Below are positions 1 through 11,101 of a stretch of DNA of 38,085 nt, piece after piece. The translations under genes were made by a program, and so were the position numbers. Every line of letters begins with the position of its first letter. Within the stretch, counting starts at the first letter, position 1. The notes below the pieces were generated by a model. The model saw nothing but the letters and a program-made list of their open reading frames with translations. It searched no databases and had not been told where the DNA came from. Source of the stretch: Rhodocyclaceae bacterium (GTDB lineage Bacteria; Pseudomonadota; Gammaproteobacteria; Burkholderiales; Rhodocyclaceae). Where the stretch lies: NCBI GenBank assembly GCA_026646875.1, contig JAPKHL010000038.1, forward strand, positions 1-38,085. Reading direction: 5' to 3'.

Positions 1-885
1 GATCTCGGCTGCCGCATCTACACCTTCATCACCACGCTGCGCTATGTGCTGGAGGCCGCGGCACGGCACGGCAAGACGGTATGGGTGCTCGACCGACCCA
101 ATCCCGCCGGCCGTCCGGTCGAGGGGCTGACCCTGCGGCCCGGCTGGGAGAGTTTTGTCGGCGCCGGGCCGCTGCCGATGCGCCACGGCCTGACGATGGG
201 CGAACTGGCGCGCTGGTTCGTCGCCACGCTGGGGCTCGACGTCGACTGCGAGGTGATCGCGATGGACGGCTGGCAGCCCGACGCGGCGCCCGGCCACGGC
301 TGGCCGCTTGGCGAGCGCAGCTGGATCAACCCCAGCCCGAACGCGCCCAACCTGTGGATGGCGCGGGCCTATGCGGGTACCGTGATGCTGGAGGGCACCA
401 CCCTCTCCGAGGGGCGCGGCACCACGCGGCCGCTCGAGTTGTTCGGGGCGCCGCCCGAAACCGGCTTCGACGCGCAGGCGCTGATCGCCGGCATGCGCGC
501 CCTGGCGCCGCACTGGCTGGCCGGCTGCGCGCTGCGCGAATGCTGGTTCGAGCCGACCTTCCACAAGCATGCCGGCAAGCTCTGTCACGGCGTGCAGATT
601 CACGTCGAGGACCCGGCGCACTACGATCACGCCGCCTTCCGTCCGTGGCGCCTGCAGGCGCTCGCCTTCAAGTCGCTGCGCCGGCTGCGGCCGGATTATC
701 CGCTGTGGCGCGATTTTCCCTACGAGTACGAGCATGGCCGCCTGGCGATCGATCTGATCAACGGTTCGCCGCTGCTGCGCGAGTGGGTGGACGACCCCGC
801 CGCGCAGCCCGGCGACCTCGACGCGCTGGCCGGCGCCGACGAGGCGGCCTGGGCGGCGGAGCGCCGTTCCGTCCTGCTATACTGA
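1..885 (+). CDS. NamZ-like exo-beta-N-acetylmuramidase (DUF1343), 5' end missing
   Basis: The reading frame is open from base 1, so the N-terminus, including any signal peptide, lies outside the window; 294 codons remain of a family usually near 400. Family-typical segments are the VLDRPNPAGRPVEG stretch, followed by SFVGAGPLPMRHGLTMGELA and the later ERSWINPSPN and EGTTLSEGRGTTRP blocks. This pattern is that of DUF1343, whose characterised member NamZ releases N-acetylmuramic acid from the non-reducing ends of peptidoglycan fragments. The role here would be periplasmic cell-wall turnover or recycling, which is inferred from the family. The frame ends in LLY and TGA just before a 163-base gap. 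No obvious partner gene is visible because the upstream side is cut off. Confidence 0.85.
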   Translation, partial: DLGCRIYTFITTLRYVLEAAARHGKTVWVLDRPNPAGRPVEGLTLRPGWESFVGAGPLPMRHGLTMGELARWFVATLGLDVDCEVIAMDGWQPDAAPGHGWPLGERSWINPSPNAPNLWMARAYAGTVMLEGTTLSEGRGTTRPLELFGAPPETGFDAQALIAGMRALAPHWLAGCALRECWFEPTFHKHAGKLCHGVQIHVEDPAHYDHAAFRPWRLQALAFKSLRRLRPDYPLWRDFPYEYEHGRLAIDLINGSPLLREWVDDPAAQPGDLDALAGADEAAWAAERRSVLLY

Positions 886-951
886 GCGTCCGCCGCGCCA
901 CGGGCCGGCCCCATCGGCCATGCCCCCGCTTTTTGTCGGGTTTTTCCCGCA

Positions 952-969
952 CCGTGACAAAAATCACGG
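952..969. promoter_or_regulatory. CRP-family-type palindrome upstream of the EAL gene
   Basis: A perfect inverted repeat, CCGTGA, six bases (CAAAAA), then TCACGG. The GTGA-N6-TCAC core is the recognition pattern of CRP/Vfr/Clp-type regulators. It lies about 80 bases before the ATG at 1049, a plausible promoter position. The palindrome is seen directly; the binding factor is inference. It could also form a short RNA hairpin, but no T-tract follows. Confidence 0.5.
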
Positions 970-1048
970 CGCCCTGCCGGGACGGAATGATAGGCTCCCG
1001 TGAATTTGCCAACCGCCCCGCGATGCCGGGGGCATTCGCCATGACGTC

Positions 1049-3892
1049 ATGCCATTGATCGACGCCAGATCGCGCTCCCGCCGGGGGATCTGCCCGCGTT
1101 TCGCCAGCCTCAAGGTCAAGCTCACCCTCGGCGCGGTGCTGCTCGGCGTCGTCCTGCTGTTCGTGCAGTCCATGCTGCACTATTCGGTGCTGCGCGGCAG
1201 CCTGCTCGAGCGCATCGAGATCGACCAGTTCGCCCTGGTTTCGGAAGTCGCCGCGGGCCTCGACGAGAAGATCGAGGAACGGCTGAAGGCCCTGTCGGAG
1301 GCCGCGCTCGGCGCCCGGCTGCCGATCGACGGCCCCCTGCCGCCGCTGGAGGCCTTCCTGGCGAACGAGAAGGCCCTGCTCACGATGTTCGACGATCTCT
1401 ACATCTTCGATCCCCGGGGCGTGCTGCGGGTGGACTGGCCGGAGAAGGCCGGCCGGCGGGGGCTCGACATGTCCTCGCGCGACTACATCCGGGGCGTGCG
1501 GCAGCAGCGCATGGCGGTCGTTTCGCAGCCGGTGATCGGTCGCTCGACGCGCCAGCCCATCGTCGTGCTGGCCGCACCGATCCTCGATGCCTCGGGCGAG
1601 CTGGCCGGCATCCTTGCGGGTGTGCTCAACCTGCATCAGCCCAACCTGCTGGGCACCCTGTCGCAACGCCGTATTGGAGAGAACGGCTATTTCTACATGG
1701 TGGCGCCTGACCGCACCGTGATTGCGCACCCGGATCGCGCGCGCATCCTCCGGCCGATCGCCGAACCCGGGGTCGACGCGCTGCTGGACCGGGCCCTGAA
1801 GGGCTTCGAGGGTACCGGCGAGGGCAGCGATGGCGGCGGCGGGCACGGCCTGCACACCTACAAGCGGCTGCGCACCAACGGCTGGCTGCTGGCCTCGGTG
1901 ATTCCCGAAGCCGAGGCCTTCTACTCGCTGGCCGAGATGGAGCGGCGCATGCTGCTGGTCACCCTCCTGCTCGCCCTGTTCTGCGCGCCGGCCCTCTGGC
2001 TGTACTTCCGCAGTCTCGTGCGTCCGCTCGGCGCACTGGCGCAGTCGGTCGGCGAACTGGCGCAGAATGTCCAGCCGGGTGTCCTGCCGGCGCCGGTGCG
2101 CGAGGAAGGCAGCCGCGAAATCCGCACGGTTGCCCGCGCCTTCAACCGTTTCCTGGCCGCCTGGTCGCAGGCCGAGAGCCGGCAGCGGCTGGCCGCGCGG
2201 GTCTTCGAAACCACCGCCGAGGCGATCGTGGTCTGCGATGCGCGGGCCGTGATCCTGGCGGTCAACCCGGCGTTCAGCCGCATCACCGGCTACGGCGAGG
2301 CCGACGTGGTCGGACGCAGCATGCGCATCCTGCGCTCCGACCAGCACAGTCCGGTCTTCTACAAGAGCATGTGGCGCAAGGTGGTTGCCCAGGGGCGCTG
2401 GTCCGGCGAAACCTGGAACCAGCGCAAGAACGGCGACGCTTTCCCGATGTGGCAGACCATCAGTAGCGTGCGCAACGACGCCGGCGAGGTCACCCACTAC
2501 GTCTTCGTCTTCGCCGACCACACCGAAATCCACCGGGCCCGCGATGTGGCCGAGCATCTTGCCTGGAACGATCCGCTCACCGGCCTCGCCAACCGCGCGC
2601 AGGTGCTGCGCGAGCTGCAGCGCACGGTCCGCCGGGCGGAGGGCGGCGGACGGCGCTTCGCCGCCCTGCTGCTGATCGACCTCGATCGCTTCAAGCTGGT
2701 CAACGAGGCGCACGGGCTGGCTGTCGGCGACACCCTCCTGAAGATCGTCGCCGCCCGCCTGTCGCGCACGCTCGACCGCGACGACATTCCGGCGCGCATC
2801 GCCGCCGACCAGTTCGCCCTGCTGCTGGCTGGCCGCGACGAGGCGACGGCGGATGCCGCCAGCGCCGCAGCGCTGGTCCAGTCCCTGGCGGACACCCTGC
2901 GCGAACGCCTGCGCGAGGGGATCGAGGTGGCCGACGAGGTGTTCCATTTCGAAGCCAGTGCCGGCATTGCCCTGCTCCCGGAAAATGCCGCCTTCGACGC
3001 CGAGGAGATCCTGCGCCAGGCCGAAACGGCGGTGCATCAGGCCAAGCATGCCGGCGGCGCGCGCACGGTGTTCTTCGATGCCGGCATGACCGCCAGCATC
3101 CGCGACCGCTACCGGCTGGAGCGCGAGTTGCGCCTGGCCTGCAGCGATGGCGGGCTGCGTCTCTACCTGCAGCCGCAGGTGGACGCGCGGGGCGCCCTCG
3201 TCGGCGCGGAGGCCCTGGTGCGCTGGCAGCATCCGCGCGCCGGGCTGATCGCGCCGGGCGAGTTCATTCCGCAGGCGGAGGAATCCGACCTGATCGTCGC
3301 GGTGGATCGCTGGATGCTCTTCCAGGTCTGCCGGCTTCTCGCCTGGCAACAGCGCGCGGGCTTCCCGCTGCGCATCTCGGCCAACGTCAGCCCGCGCCAT
3401 TTCCAGCGCGCCGACTTCCTCGACCATGTCCTGCGGACCCTTGACGAAACGGGGGCCGATCCCGCCCTGCTGGTGCTCGAGATCACCGAGGGGCTGGTGA
3501 TCGGCCAGATCGAGGAGGCGATTGCCCGGATGAGCGCGCTGACGCAGCGGGGAATACGCTTCTCGATGGACGATTTCGGCACCGGCTATTCCAGTCTCGC
3601 CTACCTCAAGCGCCTGCCGATCCAGGAACTGAAGATCGACCGCAGTTTCATCCAGGACGCACCGACGCGTCCGAGCGATGCCGCGCTGGTGCAGACCGTC
3701 GTCGCCGTGGCGCGCAACCTGGGACTGGAAATCGTTGCCGAGGGCGTCGAGACGCGGGCCCAGGCCGACTTCCTGCGCGGTTTTGATCCGCTGGTTCGGC
3801 AGGGGCATCTCTATGGCCGTCCCGAACCCGAGGCGGCCTGGTGCGAACGGCTGCGCGCGGAATGCCGCGAGCGCAGCGATATCGCGCTCTGA
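1049..3892 (+). CDS. Membrane c-di-GMP protein: dCache-HAMP-PAS-GGDEF(degenerate)-EAL
   Basis: A 947-residue inner-membrane signalling protein. A first membrane segment lies near residues 20-43. A periplasmic sensor region of dCache type (about 45-295) and a second membrane segment (301-321) follow, then HAMP (about 322-375), PAS (about 385-505), GGDEF (about 515-670) and EAL (about 690-935). The GGDEF signature is replaced by AADQF at residues 585-589, so cyclase activity is unlikely. The EAL domain keeps E721-A-L, DDFGTG at 841-846 and the EGVE motif at 898-901, which argues for an active c-di-GMP phosphodiesterase, possibly with the GGDEF domain as a regulatory GTP-binding module. The ATG at 1049 lies inside a 10-base palindrome (ATGACGTCAT) and lacks a strong ribosome binding site. 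The gene is monocistronic and convergent with argC. The ligand of the sensor domain cannot be read from sequence. Confidence 0.92.
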   Translation: MPLIDARSRSRRGICPRFASLKVKLTLGAVLLGVVLLFVQSMLHYSVLRGSLLERIEIDQFALVSEVAAGLDEKIEERLKALSEAALGARLPIDGPLPPLEAFLANEKALLTMFDDLYIFDPRGVLRVDWPEKAGRRGLDMSSRDYIRGVRQQRMAVVSQPVIGRSTRQPIVVLAAPILDASGELAGILAGVLNLHQPNLLGTLSQRRIGENGYFYMVAPDRTVIAHPDRARILRPIAEPGVDALLDRALKGFEGTGEGSDGGGGHGLHTYKRLRTNGWLLASVIPEAEAFYSLAEMERRMLLVTLLLALFCAPALWLYFRSLVRPLGALAQSVGELAQNVQPGVLPAPVREEGSREIRTVARAFNRFLAAWSQAESRQRLAARVFETTAEAIVVCDARAVILAVNPAFSRITGYGEADVVGRSMRILRSDQHSPVFYKSMWRKVVAQGRWSGETWNQRKNGDAFPMWQTISSVRNDAGEVTHYVFVFADHTEIHRARDVAEHLAWNDPLTGLANRAQVLRELQRTVRRAEGGGRRFAALLLIDLDRFKLVNEAHGLAVGDTLLKIVAARLSRTLDRDDIPARIAADQFALLLAGRDEATADAASAAALVQSLADTLRERLREGIEVADEVFHFEASAGIALLPENAAFDAEEILRQAETAVHQAKHAGGARTVFFDAGMTASIRDRYRLERELRLACSDGGLRLYLQPQVDARGALVGAEALVRWQHPRAGLIAPGEFIPQAEESDLIVAVDRWMLFQVCRLLAWQQRAGFPLRISANVSPRHFQRADFLDHVLRTLDETGADPALLVLEITEGLVIGQIEEAIARMSALTQRGIRFSMDDFGTGYSSLAYLKRLPIQELKIDRSFIQDAPTRPSDAALVQTVVAVARNLGLEIVAEGVETRAQADFLRGFDPLVRQGHLYGRPEPEAAWCERLRAECRERSDIAL

Positions 3893-3924
3893 GGTCGCGT
3901 TCGCGCGCCCGCCCGGAGGGATGG

Positions 3925-3953
3925 CGGCCGGCAGGGGGTGCCTGTGCCGGCCG
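3925..3953. terminator. Possible bidirectional hairpin between convergent genes
   Basis: CGGCCGGCA (3925-3933) can pair with TGCCGGCCG (3945-3953) across an 11-base loop, in the 97-base gap between the convergent EAL gene and argC. No T-run follows on either strand, so intrinsic termination is doubtful; it may serve only as an mRNA 3'-end stem. Confidence 0.3.
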
Positions 3954-3989
3954 TGCTGCCGTGTCAGCGGCGGCGGGGGATGCGGCCGT

Positions 3990-4949
3990 TCAGTACGCCA
4001 GTCCGCTGGCCTCGTCGAGGCCGAGCATCAGGTTCATGCACTGGATGGCGGCGCCCGAGGCGCCCTTGCCGAGATTGTCGAAGCGCGCGGCGAGCAGGAT
4101 CTGCTCGCCGTGGCCGAAGACAAACAGCTCGGCGCGGTTGGTGTCGTTGCAGGCGGTGGCCGGCAGGAAGCCGTTGTCGAGCAGCGGCGCGGCATCGAGC
4201 GGCATCACCTTCACGAAGGTCTCGCCGGCGTAGTATTCGGCGTAGTACGCCTGCACGTCGGCCGGCGTCACCTTTCGCGGCAGCAGGCGCGTCAGCAGCG
4301 GCACTGCGACGACCATCCCCTGTGCGAAGTTGCCGACGATCGGGGTGAACAGCGGCGGGTGCGCGAGGCCGGCCTGCGCCTGCATTTCGGGCAGGTGCTT
4401 GTGCGCCAGGCCGAGCGCGTAGAAGCGCGGGCTCTTCATTGTCTCGGGCAGGTTCGCCGGCTCCTCGTAGCTGGCGATCATCTCCTTGCCGCCGCCGCTG
4501 TAGCCGGTGATCGAATGGGTGCTGACCGGATAGTCGCGCGGCACGATGCCGCCGGCGACCAGTGGCGCCATCAGCAGGATGAAGCCGCTGGCGTGGCAGC
4601 CGGGGACGGCGACCTTCTGCGCCTGGCGCACGCGCTCGCGCTGGCCGCCGTTGAGCTCGGGCAGGCCGTAGACCCAGTCCGGGTGCGTGCGGTGCGCGGT
4701 CGAGGCGTCGAGAAAGCGGGTGCGCTTGTTGTCCGGGTGCAGCAGCGCGACGGACTCCTTCGACGCGGCGTCGGGCAGGCAGAGGAAGACCACGTCGGCG
4801 GCGTTGATGTACTCGGCCTTGACCGCCGGGTCCTTGCGTTGCGCCTCGGGGATCGCGAGGATTTCGATTTCCGGGCGGATCGAGAGCCGCTCGTCGATTT
4901 TCAGGCCGGTGGTGCCGTGCCGGCCGTCGATGAATACCTTGAAAGTCAT
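3990..4949 (-). CDS. argC: N-acetyl-gamma-glutamyl-phosphate reductase, short (type 2) form
   Basis: A 319-residue cytosolic enzyme of arginine biosynthesis that reduces N-acetylglutamyl-5-phosphate to the semialdehyde with NADPH. It begins MTFKVFIDGRHGTTGLKI, a nucleotide-binding start typical of the short ArgC class, and carries the catalytic cysteine at residue 118 in VAVPGCHASGF. Length matches the roughly 310-320 residue type 2 class rather than the longer type 1. The frame stays open upstream to 5087, but the extension lacks family similarity, so the ATG at 4949 was chosen; GGA lies about eight bases before it. A possible -10 (TACAAT, minus strand, 4999-5004) sits 50 bases upstream. The gene lies 100 bases downstream of metH on the same strand, but no functional link is apparent. 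Confidence 0.93.
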   Translation of the reverse strand: MTFKVFIDGRHGTTGLKIDERLSIRPEIEILAIPEAQRKDPAVKAEYINAADVVFLCLPDAASKESVALLHPDNKRTRFLDASTAHRTHPDWVYGLPELNGGQRERVRQAQKVAVPGCHASGFILLMAPLVAGGIVPRDYPVSTHSITGYSGGGKEMIASYEEPANLPETMKSPRFYALGLAHKHLPEMQAQAGLAHPPLFTPIVGNFAQGMVVAVPLLTRLLPRKVTPADVQAYYAEYYAGETFVKVMPLDAAPLLDNGFLPATACNDTNRAELFVFGHGEQILLAARFDNLGKGASGAAIQCMNLMLGLDEASGLAY

Positions 4950-4998
4950 GGCGGATTCCGTGTGCGTGCTGGGGTGACGGTGAAGGGGACGAGGCTCC

Positions 4999-5004
4999 AT
5001 TGTA
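4999..5004 (-). promoter_or_regulatory. Candidate -10 element for argC
   Basis: Read on the minus strand the bases are TACAAT, about 50 bases before the argC ATG and downstream of the metH stop. No good -35 stands at the usual distance, so this is only a candidate that would let argC be transcribed separately from metH. Confidence 0.3.
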
Positions 5005-5049
5005 GGCGGCCGGACGCGCTTGCGGTACCGGCCAGCAGGCGCCTCCCGC

Positions 5050-8760
<3,711 letters not shown>

Positions 8761-8777
8761 GGAGATACCTCAAAAGC

Positions 8778-8812
8778 AAAAAACCCGTTCAGCGTCGGGA
8801 GCGAACGGGTTT
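8778..8812 (-). terminator. Intrinsic terminator in the metH leader (riboswitch expression platform)
   Basis: On the minus strand AACCCGTTC (8811-8803) pairs with GAACGGGTT (8790-8782) and runs into six T residues ending at 8778. It lies between the SAM-II aptamer and the metH ribosome binding site at 8768-8771, so it fits a riboswitch-controlled attenuator. The upstream segment CGTTCA (8823-8818) could instead pair with TGAACG (8791-8786) of the 3' arm, giving a possible antiterminator; that competition is inferred, not shown. Confidence 0.85.
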
Positions 8813-8827
8813 CGGAATGAACGCCCG

Positions 8828-8879
8828 CTTTAGCCGTATTTGTTACGCGCCCGCAAGCTGAAGTTCAAATCGGCGCGAA
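8828..8879 (-). promoter_or_regulatory. SAM-II riboswitch aptamer upstream of metH
   Basis: On the minus strand the leader has the H-type pseudoknot layout of SAM-II. P1 pairs CGCGCC (8877-8872) with GGCGCG (8851-8846). The following loop carries ATTTG (8870-8866), which pairs with CAAAT (8842-8838). A further AGC (8859-8857) pairs with GCT (8834-8832). The conserved GCTAAAG ends the element at 8828. The order and the loop residues match the SAM-II aptamers known mainly from alphaproteobacteria. Ligand and direction of control are inferred from the family: SAM binding should lower methionine synthase expression. Confidence 0.85.
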
Positions 8880-8943
8880 GGACGGATTCTAACGCCAGGG
8901 GGCTGATCGTCCAAGAGAAAGAACCCGGGCGGGCGGAGGCCGC

Positions 8944-10101
8944 TCAGGTGACGAACTGCCCGAGCAGCTGCCGGCTGCGCTCGCTGGACTGGCGGAGGGT
9001 GCCGGCGGCGCCGGCCAGGTGTTCGATCTCGTCGGCGTTGGAGCGGGAAAGTGCCTGCAGTTCGTGCATCTGCCGGTCGACGCCCTCGATCTGTCCGCGG
9101 ATTTCGCCCGAGGCTGCGGCGGTTCGCTCGGCGAGTTGCGCCGACTTCTCGATCATCTCGCCAGCGCCGGTCATGATCGTGTCGATGCGCGCCGAGGCAC
9201 CCGAGAGCGCGGCGAGCATGTCGCTCTGCAGCTGCATCTGCCGGCTGGTGTCGTCGATGGCGGCGACGATCGAGGTGGTGGTGGTGCTGATCTGGTCGAG
9301 ACTCTGCTGGGTGCGTTCGGCGAGCTTGCGCACCTCGTCGGCAACCACCGCGAAACCGCGTCCGCTTTCGCCCGCGCGCGCCGCCTCGATCGCCGCGTTG
9401 AGCGCGAGCAGGTTGGTCTGCGCGGCAATCTCGGAAACGGCGCCGAGCACCTTGCGGATCTCGTCGACGTTGCCGGTCAGGCTGCCCACGCGTTCGGCCA
9501 GCTGGTTGCCGGCGCGCACGCTGCCGTCGACCGAGGCGAGCATTTCCTCGATCTCGCGCCGGCTGCCGGCGACCGAATCGCGCGCCTCGCGCAGCTCGTC
9601 GCGCATGCTTTCCGCCTCGCCGGCCAGGCGGACGACGGTCTCGCTGACCGCGCCGATGCGCTGCGTGGCCGCGCCGGTGATCTCGGCAGTCGCTTCCAGG
9701 CGCTGGCTGATCGTCCCGGTGCGCGCATCGAGCGCCGAGGCGATCCGGCCGTTCTCGTCCGAAGCGTTTCTCGCCTCGCCAAGCGGCGCGCGGACCGCGT
9801 TGCGGAAATCCTCGATCACCGCGGCGACCCGGCCGATCTCCGAATTGAGGCCGGTGTTGACCGCGCAGGGGCGCGACAGATCCCGCTGCGCAAAGTGGCG
9901 CAGGTAGTCCGACAGCTCGCGCAGCGCCGTCACGCCCCAGCGCTTCTCGTCGAGGTCGTGCACCAGCACGACGAGGGCGATCAGGACCTGGACCGCCTGC
10001 CCGATCGCGTTGTCGGTGAAGAATGCCGCATTGACCAGCAGCAGGGTGATGCCGACCCAGTGCACCAGGCGCATCCGGAAAAACAGCGACTTGAATTCCA
10101 C
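8944..10101 (-). CDS. Methyl-accepting chemotaxis-type signalling protein
   Basis: Two hydrophobic segments lie near the N-terminus ([13 protein letters not shown] and [15 protein letters not shown]). There is almost no periplasmic domain between them. A long cytoplasmic coiled coil follows, with the chemoreceptor hairpin tip [16 protein letters not shown] beginning near residue 230 and [18 protein letters not shown] after it. This is the CheA/CheW-contacting region, so the protein probably feeds a chemosensory array. The lack of an external sensor suggests detection of a cytoplasmic or membrane signal. I place the start at GTG 10101 because GAGGA lies seven bases upstream. GTG 10140 is an alternative, and the frame remains open to 10242, overlapping the lipoprotein gene, which I consider less likely. 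The product is about 385 residues. The upstream lipoprotein gene on the same strand may be cotranscribed. Confidence 0.85.
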   Translation of the reverse strand: MEFKSLFFRMRLVHWVGITLLLVNAAFFTDNAIGQAVQVLIALVVLVHDLDEKRWGVTALRELSDYLRHFAQRDLSRPCAVNTGLNSEIGRVAAVIEDFRNAVRAPLGEARNASDENGRIASALDARTGTISQRLEATAEITGAATQRIGAVSETVVRLAGEAESMRDELREARDSVAGSRREIEEMLASVDGSVRAGNQLAERVGSLTGNVDEIRKVLGAVSEIAAQTNLLALNAAIEAARAGESGRGFAVVADEVRKLAERTQQSLDQISTTTTSIVAAIDDTSRQMQLQSDMLAALSGASARIDTIMTGAGEMIEKSAQLAERTAAASGEIRGQIEGVDRQMHELQALSRSNADEIEHLAGAAGTLRQSSERSRQLLGQFVT

Positions 10102-10177
10102 GATTTCTTCCTCGTCTTCCACGGTGTCCGCGTGCCGCACATCATCGCCAAAAAGGCGGTCGCCGAACAGGGGGGGC

Positions 10178-10663
10178 TCAACCGCGCTGGACGATGTTGC
10201 TGCTCGTGCGGACGACGTTGCCGCCCTCGTCGAAGTGCACATTGAAGAAGCGGTCCATCCCCGGTTCGCCGGGGGTTTTCCAGTCCCACACGTGTTCCTT
10301 CTTGAGCGGGAAGTAGAACTCGTGCGCCGGCTTGCCGAGCAGGCGGCGCACCTCGTCGCGGCGCATGCCGGGAGCGACGCGGGCGAAATTCTCCTCGGTC
10401 AGCACCTGGCGGACCTCGCGCAGGATGTTGTCGGGGCCGATCACGATCATGTAGTTCTCGATCCCCTCGGGCGTGCGCGGGTATTCCCAGGTCCGTGCGC
10501 CGTCGGCCTCCTGCCATTCCATCGCGGGCGCACCCATGCGTTCGCGCACTTCGTGGCCGGTGGTGATGCCGGGCCTGAGCGTTTCCGGATCGACCATTCC
10601 GCAGGCCGGCAGAACTGCCGCCAGAATGCCCGCGCCCAGGCCGGCCAGCACTTTCTCGATCAT
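10178..10663 (-). CDS. Outer-membrane lipoprotein with SmpA/BamE-like repeats
   Basis: A 161-residue protein with a short hydrophobic signal ending in the lipobox LPAC, so Cys21 would be the lipidated residue. The mature part seems to hold two related SmpA/OmlA (BamE-like) units. The first starts near [18 protein letters not shown] and the second near [17 protein letters not shown], each a 'PGM/GIT...V...LG.P' helix followed by a WEY/WDW strand. BamE folds help outer-membrane protein assembly, but this two-unit protein is distinct from BamE itself, so its function is unknown. The ATG at 10663 gives a proper signal peptide, while the upstream open extension does not. It lies 45 bases from the divergent rhodanese gene. 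Confidence 0.8.
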   Translation of the reverse strand: MIEKVLAGLGAGILAAVLPACGMVDPETLRPGITTGHEVRERMGAPAMEWQEADGARTWEYPRTPEGIENYMIVIGPDNILREVRQVLTEENFARVAPGMRRDEVRRLLGKPAHEFYFPLKKEHVWDWKTPGEPGMDRFFNVHFDEGGNVVRTSSNIVQRG

Positions 10664-10708
10664 TTTCGCCCCGCTAGAATGACCCCTCGAAAAACGGAGT
10701 ATAGAACA

Positions 10709-11101
10709 ATGAAACACCTCACCCCGACCGAGACCTTCGCCTTCCTGCAGCGTACTCCCGAGGCCCTGTTCATCGACGTGCGCAGCGAGATCGAATACTT
10801 CTTCGTCGGCCATCCGATCGGCGTCGAGCACATCGCCTGGAGCGACGGGCCGGACTGGGAGATCAATCCGGAATTCGTGCCGCAGGTGAAGCGCCTGGCC
10901 GGCGACGGGCTGGACCGTCCGGTCGTGCTGATCTGCCGCAGCGGCCATCGTTCGGCCGAAGCGGCGCAGGCGCTGGAGGCGGCGGGGTTCGCCGAGGTCA
11001 TCAACGTGCTGCACGGCTTCGAGGGCGAGCGCGACGCCAGCCACCACCGCAATACCCTGAGCGGCTGGCGCGTCGACGGCCTGCCCTGGGAACAGAGTTG
11101 A
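10709..11101 (+). CDS. Single-domain rhodanese-like protein
   Basis: A 130-residue cytosolic protein with one rhodanese domain. The active-site loop is LICRSGHRS with the catalytic Cys76, and FIDVRSEIEYFFVGHP near residue 21 is the family's substrate-domain entry motif. Rhodanese domains carry a persulfide on this cysteine and transfer sulfur to an acceptor; the acceptor here is unknown. GGAG lies nine bases before the ATG at 10709, and TAGAAT at 10675-10680 could be the -10. The TGA overlaps the TTG start of the following MFS gene (TTGA), so the two are probably translationally coupled. Confidence 0.88.
   Translation: MKHLTPTETFAFLQRTPEALFIDVRSEIEYFFVGHPIGVEHIAWSDGPDWEINPEFVPQVKRLAGDGLDRPVVLICRSGHRSAEAAQALEAAGFAEVINVLHGFEGERDASHHRNTLSGWRVDGLPWEQS

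Noticed and set aside
918..948. Possible terminator CGGG-TTTTT-CCCG after the NamZ-like gene
   Set aside because: Only a four-base stem with the T-run in the loop rather than after the stem.
758..3808. A 1016-codon open frame on the minus strand opposite the c-di-GMP gene
   Set aside because: It is the mirror of a real G+C-rich gene: composition is low-complexity (Arg, Gln, Asp, His-rich), no domain is recognisable, and the plus-strand frame has five consecutive known domains.
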